This document shows, piece by piece, positions 57,134 to 64,000 of a DNA stretch of 64,000 bases. A program made the translations under genes and the position numbers. The DNA lies in NCBI GenBank assembly GCA_010093485.1, contig MU001501.1:17052-81051 (forward strand), given 5' to 3'. Every line of letters starts with the position of its first letter. The first letter of the stretch is position 1. Origin of the DNA: Karstenula rhodostoma CBS 690.94. Taxonomy: Eukaryota > Ascomycota > Dothideomycetes > Pleosporales > Didymosphaeriaceae. A model generated the notes under the pieces. That model searched no databases and had not been told where the DNA came from. It was given only the letters and a program-made list of their open reading frames with translations.

Positions 57134-58808
57134 GCGTGGTGGGCATCGGATGGGCGTTCATGCGGCCGTCCTCTGCGATGTCGAGCTGCCTCGATTCGGA
57201 AGGCGCGAGGCTTGGCGGACAAAGATCACGTGCACGTGCTAGTGATGAGCTAGTACCTAGGATTCTTCACGTGGGTTCCCAGTCGGAGCGACGTCGGGCC
57301 ATCATCGCACTACTCCGCGACGCTTGCGGATGCACCGCGAGGACACGCATGAGTCGAGCAAACGACACAGATACTACCTTTGTAGACGGGCGACAGGCCC
57401 TTTCTGGCGTCCGTCGACGGATGCGCTTGGTACCTATCGGATGGCTGCGCACAGTCAAGCGTTCGGCGGTTGGGCTTCGTGTTTCTCCGCGCGGCGCACA
57501 GTCAAGCGTCAACATGCATGGCTGGACCTCTTGTGCAAAAGCAACGATTCGGCAGGTAGTCTGTGGCTGCGGCCCTGGAAATCTCCACCCGCTCCCGCTG
57601 GCTGGCCGAATCCCGCGTCCACCGTTGCCCTGCAATGCTGCAAGTGTAGCCGCACCGTGTCGAGAGAAGACCATGCGATGGCCAGGTGGATGGGATGGGC
57701 CGGCGGCCGCAGTGCAGAAGTGTCCAGACGCTCGGCCTCGGCGTGGTGACGTGGAAAAGCGGCGTGGAAATGGAGGCCTCGGATGGGACATGGGAGAGGT
57801 GGTTTGAAACGACGATACGCAACGCTGGGCTTAGCCACAGCCGCGCCGAACAGCGCCAATGCCAGGCACCGGCCGCTGATTCGCCCGCGGCGCCCAACCA
57901 AAGTGGTTTACGGGGCGTCTTGCGTGTCTGCACAAACGCTTCACAGAGCAACGCGGCCGCGCGGAGAGCCAGAGGTCGGTCTCGCCAGCGTGTGCAGTGC
58001 AGTGCCGTGCCGCACGCCGGACTTTATCGCGTTCCTGTTCCTGCGTGCACTGCACACTGCAGGCTGGGCTGGGCCAATTTAGATTAGGTAGCTGTGCTAG
58101 GTCCTTACGCGGACTTGCTTGCCGTGCGTCGTGCCCTCGTCTCCCCGGCCCGTGCGCTGCTCATCTCCCACGACGGCTTCACTGATTCCAGCCTGACCAC
58201 TGACCGACCCGACCGACCCACTGCCCGCGCACGCTGCCGTCTTCATCTCCATCATCACGCTCCTTGTCTCTGCGACTTCACACTCCTTGACTACGCTGCC
58301 TCCGCCTGCCGACACTCGTTCATCCCGCAGCCCGCAGCCCCATTCCTTGCCTCTCGCGTCGAGAAAAGGGGTCGAGCCGGCATTCCTGGGCACTCGGAAA
58401 AACCCGCACACGCCGCGTTTCAACCTCCAGATCGAGGGCATCGCTGAGCGAGTCTTCCTCTGACAACGCGCGAAACTTTCGTCCTCTTGAGCCTCGAGCC
58501 TCTCACACACGCCGCCCGCTACACCCATCGCGAGAACGGCACCCACGCCCAACCCGCCCACTCACCAACTCACCAACTCGCCAACGCCCGCTTACACACC
58601 GCACCACGTCGCCCGCTGCGGCTCGCCATCGCCGGAGAGCGTCGCCCGGAGAGCAGTTGCTGCATCTGCGTGCCATCGTCCAGACCAAGGGTACAAACCC
58701 CCGCCCGAGTGAATGCCCACCAGCCATGCTAACCTCGCACAGTGCACCCGCTCGGTCTCGACGCCTTCCCACCACCACCATATACTAACCCCTCCACATC
58801 CACACACC
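57134..58808. promoter_or_regulatory. Long divergent intergenic region before the WSC gene
   Basis: 1.7 kb of GC-rich sequence with many overlapping frames on both strands but no recognisable domain. From about 58,540 the plus strand is C-rich and G-poor (cactcaccaactcaccaactc), typical of a long pyrimidine-rich leader upstream of a fungal gene. A long 5' untranslated region for the WSC sensor is plausible. Confidence 0.5.
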
Positions 58809-59778
58809 ATGCTTTCCATCAGATTAGTGTCCGCTCTTGCAGCGGCCGCCATGTTCTCAATAGCCGCGGCGGACTCGTCGTCGTCGTCCAAGATCGTCTC
58901 CATCCCCACACCAACCGCGACAGTCGCAGTCAGTGCCATGTCGACAGTGGGCTGCTTTGCTACCGGCGTCCCTCTCGAGGACCACGGCAAAGGCCAGTTC
59001 GTCTCTGCTGGGTCGTGCCAGCAGATCTGTGTTGGCCTCGACAAAAACGTGCTCGGTCTCTCCGATGGCGAACGCTGCTGGTGTGGAGACAAGTATCCGC
59101 CCAAGGAATCCAAGATCGACGACAAAAAGTGTAAGAGCATGTGCTCGGGTGATGACACGACAGTCTGTGAGTAGCATCTTGAACCTCAGCAACGCATGTG
59201 CTAATGGAGATGCAGGCGGTGGCGCTGGATTGTTGTGGGTAATGTCGACCGGAAACACGCGCAACGAGATCGAGTACGCGGACCCAATCGTTTCTTCGTC
59301 GTCGTCGTCGTCGTCGTCGTCGTCTTCATCGATCGCTTCCAAGACCGCTGCGTCAACAGCCTCCTCCTCCGCGCCTGCCGAATCCGCCACCGTTAGCAGT
59401 GCGCCACCCGCCGAGCCCGAGAAGAAGGGCCCCAACACGGCAGGCATCGCAGCAGGTGTCGTCGTGGGTGTCGTCGCGCTCGCTGCTATCATCGGTGGCG
59501 TCTTCTTCTATCTACGGCGAAAGAAGAGGCAGTCGATCGAGGAGGAGTACCGTCGCCAGGCGGCCGTCAGTTCGTTCGTGTCGGGAGGCAAGCTGCACAC
59601 GAGCAACTCGTCCATGACGGATTCGCGTCTGGACCCAGAATTCATGGCCAGGAGGCAAAGCAACGGCAGTATTGCAGACAACGAGGACTACTCGAGGCGG
59701 ATATTGAAGGTAGGTCGAATCGCACAATCGCCCCACGACGCACAGCAAGCTAACAACCACTAGGTTACGAACGCATAA
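58809..59778 (+). CDS. WSC-domain cell-wall stress sensor
   Basis: Three exons (58809-59166, 59216-59709, 59764-59778) encode 288 residues, close to Wsc-type sensors. Order: signal peptide (about 1-21, MLSIRLVSALAAAAMFSIAAA), WSC domain (about 45-140) with eight Cys (49, 70, 74, 90, 92, 108, 112, 120) including VGCF, SCQQIC, RCWCGDKYPP; a Ser run (146-158) and Ser/Thr/Ala stalk; one membrane helix (about 194-218, ending FFYLRRKKR); and a short cytosolic tail. The tail ends ILKVTNA, with the last five residues encoded by a 15-nt exon, a layout and ending usual for fungal WSC genes. Role: plasma-membrane mechanosensor that signals to Rho1 and the cell wall integrity MAP kinase path. The Ser run is encoded by a TCG microsatellite. 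Confidence 0.94.
59290..59338 (+). repeat. Coding TCG/GTC microsatellite in the WSC stalk
   Basis: About twelve GTC units (59,298-59,334) flanked by tcttc encode the 13-Ser run of the sensor's extracellular stalk. It keeps the frame for any change in unit number. Confidence 0.85.
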
Positions 59779-60364
59779 GCACCCTGACGATGGCTACCAT
59801 GACCGACACTGGACCGACCACCCATGCCACTCTCTCACGCTGGTCTTCGACGAGATACCCAACCTACTATATCCACCTCGCCTAATCCTCCCACTCTTAT
59901 TACGTCCTGCGCACCGCGCGCACCCACATGCCTGACGAGAGTAAGATTTGCATCCATCTGCGTACTCAGCCGGCGTTGCGAGCACGCTTTCCATCTGCGG
60001 ACCAAAGCCGTCTGTTGATTCTGGAGGGGCAGCCACCGAGTAGACCAGCTATCCGGGCCCCGCGCCGCCTCCAGATCCTTCTCCTGTGTTATATATTCTG
60101 AATACATCCCTGTACTGGCGTTGAGCAAAGGCATTGAATGGGTAACTATTGATCATCTTCCATGGCGCAACTGTGGGGCAAAGCGTGGAGAAATGTTCAC
60201 CACTTTCCTTTATAACTACTGCTACTACTACTACTACCGTTTTTCCTTGTCTGGGCGGACGAGGTGACGGTGATGAGATGCTGAGTCCGCCCGTGCCGCT
60301 CCTTGTATGTCGGTAAGACCGGCCTTTTTGTCAACTCTCTCCCGAATACTCATTATACTCTACC

Positions 60365-60411
60365 ATACCTATACCTATACCTATACCTATACCTATGCCT
60401 ATACCTATACC
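60365..60411 (+). repeat. Hexamer microsatellite (ATACCT)n
   Basis: Nearly eight units of atacct, one with a G in place of A (atgcct). Confidence 0.9.
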
Positions 60412-60508
60412 AAAACCATCCTATCCTAGCTCTCCGATCGACCTTTCTTATTTGCGCAAGGGCGGCTGCGTGTCACAAAAGCGAATCGATTCTTTCCTTG
60501 CCATGTGT

Positions 60509-60591
<83 letters not shown>

Positions 60592-60592
60592 C
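60509..60592 (+). repeat. Tetranucleotide microsatellite (CTGC)21
   Basis: Eighty-four bases of perfect CTGC repeat, 21 units, in non-coding DNA. It creates long stop-free artificial frames on both strands. Confidence 0.95.
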
Positions 60593-62087
60593 GAGTGTGC
60601 CATGGCGTCTGTCTTGCCTACGTTGCACAACTATAGCGATGTCTTGGACATGGGCACTCTATTCCTATCTGCACTGCACTGCATCCCATCCGACGTCACG
60701 CACCAAATGCAGCCCTCCCTCTCTCCCCACATCCCAAAACAGAACAGGACAGAATCAAACAGCCTCGCACACCTACGTTTCACACCCCCGGAGTATTTCC
60801 AGCCCTACCGATACAGGTTCCGCAACGCCAAACCTCCGACCGATCACCCCCGTCGTGTTTGATGCGTGCTGGACGGCGGCCAATCAGCGCGCGTGGCGGC
60901 GCGGGCATCAAACACGCACGCATGATGTGCTGGCGGGATGCCTGGGCGGTGTTCCATGCACTGTGGGTGGGCGCTGGGGGGGGGGGTTTGTGAAGTGCGG
61001 GCGTGTAAGGGCATGGGGGGTTATAGTATAGCAAGAAGTGTGACCCGTTGTTGGTTGGTGGTTGTTCTCTTATGCGTCTAGATGCAAGGGGCTGCCAGCA
61101 TGCGAGGAAGCGCTACCCGGAGCAGATATCTGGCCCCGGCTACACATCACGCTTCGGACTCTTGCGCGAAACGCAGACGCAAGGCTTGCACATGCGGACT
61201 TCTCTCGGAGTTGCTTTTCTTTCGAGGCTGGCTGCCTGCTTTGGGCGGTGCACGGGGGCCGAGACGACCGACTGTTTTCGGCTTTTCGCTGTGGGTCGGG
61301 GATGGCTGTTTTGGGTTGCGCACGCACGTGGTCTGACACGATGTTCACTTCTATACTTAGCCTTTCTACCTGCATGTGGTGGCTTTTCGCGAGTTGTACC
61401 TGTGGCGAGTGGCGAGTGGGTGGGAGCGCAGTGCGGTGCATTACTATTGCATTACTGGTCATATTGTCTGTGTGCGAGGCTGGCCGCTGGCGTGTCAGGT
61501 GTTGTACATCTTCATCTCGCGGTCCCCACCATCCTCTCCTCGGTGGATTTTCCATGCATCCGCCCACACCCTGCCTGTCACAACCGCTGCCGATAAGTCA
61601 CTGTGCATGCCATGTCCGTTACACACTTCCTACCCCAGATTCGCGCGCGTGAAACACTTTTCCGAACGCGGTGGCCAGCGGCTATGTGTAGGCCGGGCAT
61701 GAACGACGGGGTTGGGCAGGAATGGGATGTGAGACTGGAGATCGGGGGACGGCGGTTTTGTGGGGTGCGGTGGAGAAGGGATCTTCGGGGTACATATGTA
61801 AGCGCTGGAGATGATGTCATGGACTTTCGGGAGTGTGGTTTTTGAAGATGGTTCGCGTGTGTGGTGGAGGAGGGGGGCGGAGGTCTCTCATCCATGGGAA
61901 CATAGAGACTGGATGTAAGCTGAGACCTTTGCTAGTCAGATATAGAATAGTTAATCTAAGAGTAACTCAGGCTACCATACAAGTGTAGAATCTTGACCTC
62001 ATACTGTAACGCCAGTGTTCACCTTCCTATGAGGGAGGTGTTACTGCATCAGCCCTTATAAACAACGACAATCAGCCACCTCCTACT

Positions 62088-64000
62088 CTAGAATTTTGCC
62101 CACTTCAGCAGCACACCTGCTGCAATAACCGGTAAAACACTAACCAACTCACCCAGCCCTGCATACTCCGGCGGAATACGTGCATGCACAAAGGCGCCAG
62201 CAGCAAGTAGGATAGCAAACAGATTGTACACAAAACTCCAGCCAAAGTTGAAAGAGATCCGGTGGAACGATTTCCGGCTGATGGTGATGGCAATGAGGAT
62301 GCCGGACAAGCTCGGACGCATGAGGACAACATCTGCGGCGGATTTGGCCACGTCAGTGCCTTCGTTCATGTGCACGCCGATAGTAGCCTGGGCAAGAGCG
62401 ACGGCGTCATTGGTTCCGTCGCCGCAGAACATGACGACGGGTTCAATTCCTTCCTTTGCCGACCTGCGCGGGTTGTGCGTGGCGAGAAGGTCTTTGATAT
62501 AAGCTTGCTTATCTGCCGGAGTGCAGCGAGATCGAACGTTGGAATCAGTGACCTTGAGTTGAGACGCGACCGCTCGGACGGCACCGTCGTCGTCGCCGGA
62601 GAGGATGTGGACGGAGATGCCGTTTTGCTGCAGCTTGTTGATGGTATAAAGAGCGTCCTCCCGTAGAGAATCCTCAAGGCCGAACACGGCAGCGAGGGAG
62701 CCGTTCACTGTGAAACAAAAAGCGGTATAGCCTAGGGAAAGAATGCACTGAACAAGAGGGTCGTTCGAAACTTGGAGCCATCTTGAGTTACCAGCACGGA
62801 TAGTGCGGCCTGCAAAAGCGCCCTCGACACCTTTTCCGACTATGTTCTTAGGATCGGATACTGTGGTAGCTGTGACGCCGTTCGTTTTGAGGTGAGCTGC
62901 GATGGCAGCGGAAACTGGATGCTTGCTGCATTCGATCAGGCCCAATAACAGAGCCTTGGTACCGGGAGAAGCGCTGGGGTACTCTCGAGCGACGGTGAGT
63001 TTGCCTCGAGTCAAGGTTCCGGTTTTGTCAAAAACGACATGGGCAGTCTTGTATGCAACCTCGATGGCATCGGCAGATTTGAAGATAACGCCTCTCTCAG
63101 CGGCAACTCCGGTTGCAACGACAATAACCATCGGGACAGCAAGACCGATGGCGCAAGGGCAAGACACGATCAGTACGGTGATGGCGTATATAATGGCCTG
63201 AATGGTGGCCTCAGATCCAGACTTGTTCTGAACGGCGATGCCGATAGCAATCCAGATACAGAAGACAACCATGGTGATGGATATGACTACAGGTACAAAG
63301 TAGGATGCTACCTTGTCGGCAATCTCTTGAATTTTTGGCTTCGACAGCTTTGCTTCGTCTACCATTCCAGCAATCGTACTAATGGTATTGTCGCCGGGAA
63401 TTCGTGTGAGCCGAACGGTCATAACTCCAGGTCCATTAATCGATCCTGCAATGACTTGAGAGCCCTTGAACTTTTCAACAGGCCGAGATTCACCAGTAAG
63501 CATAGATTCATCGATCTCGGACGACCCTAAGATGACGCTCCCATCCGTTGGTATTTTCGAATCAGGGAAAACTCGGAAGACATCGCCATACTGGAGCAGC
63601 CTCGCGTCAATCTCTTTTTCGACGCCCTGGTCTACAATGGTAGCTTTCGAGCTTTGTAGCGAGCGGATTGAAATCGATTCAACAGCTTTCTGGCGTGCTA
63701 ACGCGGCAACGTACCGGCCTACCATGACGAGGGTGACGAGTAACGTGCTGGTTTCAAAGAATTCGCCGGTTGACAATGGTTTATGGGCGGCAAGATAGCC
63801 GAAGGCCACGATGGAGAATATGTAGGCCGCGCTCGTGCTCAGAACGATAAGTAAGTCCATCTCGATTACTCTCGAAAAAACCAAGGCCTTTAGGGCTTTT
63901 GGATAGAAAGGCCCAGCAATCACAAATTGGATGATGGTGGCGAACGCAAGGGAAATGGAGCCAAATGTGATCGCTTTCCTTTCTTTATCCGGAAGGGGAG
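62088..64000 (-). CDS. P1B-type Cu/heavy-metal ATPase, N-terminus beyond window
   Basis: Partial: 637 codons are present, open to the window edge at 64,000, so the start, metal-binding domains and first helices lie outside. Motifs in order: TGES actuator loop (from 63,497), SCPCAIGLA metal site in helix 6 (CPC from 63,161), phosphorylation site DKTGTLT (Asp at 63,029), SKHPVS nucleotide-binding HP motif, [12 protein letters not shown] where many Cu-ATPases have TGDN, and [13 protein letters not shown] (from 62,423) where bacterial CopA has GDGINDAPALA. It ends after two last helices with LLKWAKF. Role: ATP-driven export of Cu(I), perhaps Cd(II), across a membrane. The Thr/Val variant and the SGDD segment recall fungal Pca1/CrpA-type resistance pumps rather than the Golgi Ccc2 type (inference). 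Convergent with the WSC gene. Confidence 0.92.
   Translation of the reverse strand, partial: PLPDKERKAITFGSISLAFATIIQFVIAGPFYPKALKALVFSRVIEMDLLIVLSTSAAYIFSIVAFGYLAAHKPLSTGEFFETSTLLVTLVMVGRYVAALARQKAVESISIRSLQSSKATIVDQGVEKEIDARLLQYGDVFRVFPDSKIPTDGSVILGSSEIDESMLTGESRPVEKFKGSQVIAGSINGPGVMTVRLTRIPGDNTISTIAGMVDEAKLSKPKIQEIADKVASYFVPVVISITMVVFCIWIAIGIAVQNKSGSEATIQAIIYAITVLIVSCPCAIGLAVPMVIVVATGVAAERGVIFKSADAIEVAYKTAHVVFDKTGTLTRGKLTVAREYPSASPGTKALLLGLIECSKHPVSAAIAAHLKTNGVTATTVSDPKNIVGKGVEGAFAGRTIRAGNSRWLQVSNDPLVQCILSLGYTAFCFTVNGSLAAVFGLEDSLREDALYTINKLQQNGISVHILSGDDDGAVRAVASQLKVTDSNVRSRCTPADKQAYIKDLLATHNPRRSAKEGIEPVVMFCGDGTNDAVALAQATIGVHMNEGTDVAKSAADVVLMRPSLSGILIAITISRKSFHRISFNFGWSFVYNLFAILLAAGAFVHARIPPEYAGLGELVSVLPVIAAGVLLKWAKF

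Larger units (their letters stand above)
59779..62087. other. 2.3-kb intergenic region with simple repeats
   Basis: Convergent space between the WSC and ATPase genes. It contains a CTA triplet run (60,215-60,238), an ATACCT hexamer run and a CTGC tetramer run (separate entries), and a G run at about 60,978-60,986. Several open frames exist because the repeats lack stops (for example 242 codons at 60,303), but none has a domain or fungal codon pattern. No gene or RNA recognised. Confidence 0.55.

Noticed and set aside
56475..57807. Long plus-strand frames of 224-280 codons
   Set aside because: Antisense shadows of the mitochondrial-like gene and GC-rich leader; no domain and inconsistent with the spliced minus-strand gene.
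60303..61031. 242-codon frame rich in Leu-Pro-Ala-Cys
   Set aside because: Produced by the CTGC microsatellite, which has no stops in any frame; flanks show no domain.

Overview
The window is nuclear DNA of a filamentous ascomycete (Pezizomycotina; I would guess Dothideomycetes, but the class is not proven). The evidence is short 47-135 nt introns with GT-AG ends and CTAAC/CTGAC-like branch points, fungal-only families (Pth11-like receptor, 2EXR, WSC sensor, CYP65-like P450, LysM) and a two-compartment genome. Positions 1 to about 22,600 are an extremely AT-rich gene desert. From about 22,700 to the end the base composition is normal for genes and coding density is high.

The AT-rich block (1-22,508) has no open frames and is made of old transposons degraded by a repeat-induced point mutation (RIP)-like process. 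Reading it through I found no CpA/TpG dinucleotide before about 21,620 and only a handful of CpG, while CpT, CpC and GpC remain. It can still be parsed. An element with 22-bp sub-repeats in its long repeats lies at 1-2,276. The 3' half of a Ty3/Gypsy element with a 528-bp LTR lies at 2,277-5,250. Unclassified relics with 127- and 213-bp tandem repeats follow, then a 94-bp tandem array (7,985-8,640). Next come an inverted 5' half of the same Gypsy family (8,690-11,916) and a near full-length direct copy (13,165-21,832) carrying a poly-A-tailed insertion and a 350-N assembly gap. A last inverted LTR ends at 22,508.

The border zone (23-44 kb) holds accessory genes: an APC-family amino acid/choline-type permease, a Pth11-like seven-helix protein, an F-box/ankyrin gene, an M13 metallopeptidase, a methyltransferase, a P450 and an SDR (together perhaps a small metabolic group), a LysM protein and a 2EXR protein. 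Three loci here are broken: F-box/ankyrin, LysM and a CorA-like transporter relic. All are broken wholly or partly by in-frame TAG/TAA codons of the kind produced by C-to-T change at CpA, suggesting that the mutational process acting on the repeats has also touched nearby genes.

The distal part (44-64 kb) looks like core genome: cupin, mitochondrial ClpP (head-to-head with an unknown, possibly mitochondrial gene), a proline-rich disordered protein, the cohesin acetyltransferase Eco1, a GNAT acetyltransferase, a large probable mitochondrial protein, a WSC-type cell-wall stress sensor and the C-terminal two thirds of a Cu/Cd-type P1B ATPase that runs off the window end. No tRNA, rRNA, CRISPR array, telomere repeat or bacterial-type operon was found. 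The strongest unusual signals are the completeness of C-before-purine loss in the AT block and the RIP-like nonsense mutations in neighbouring host genes.
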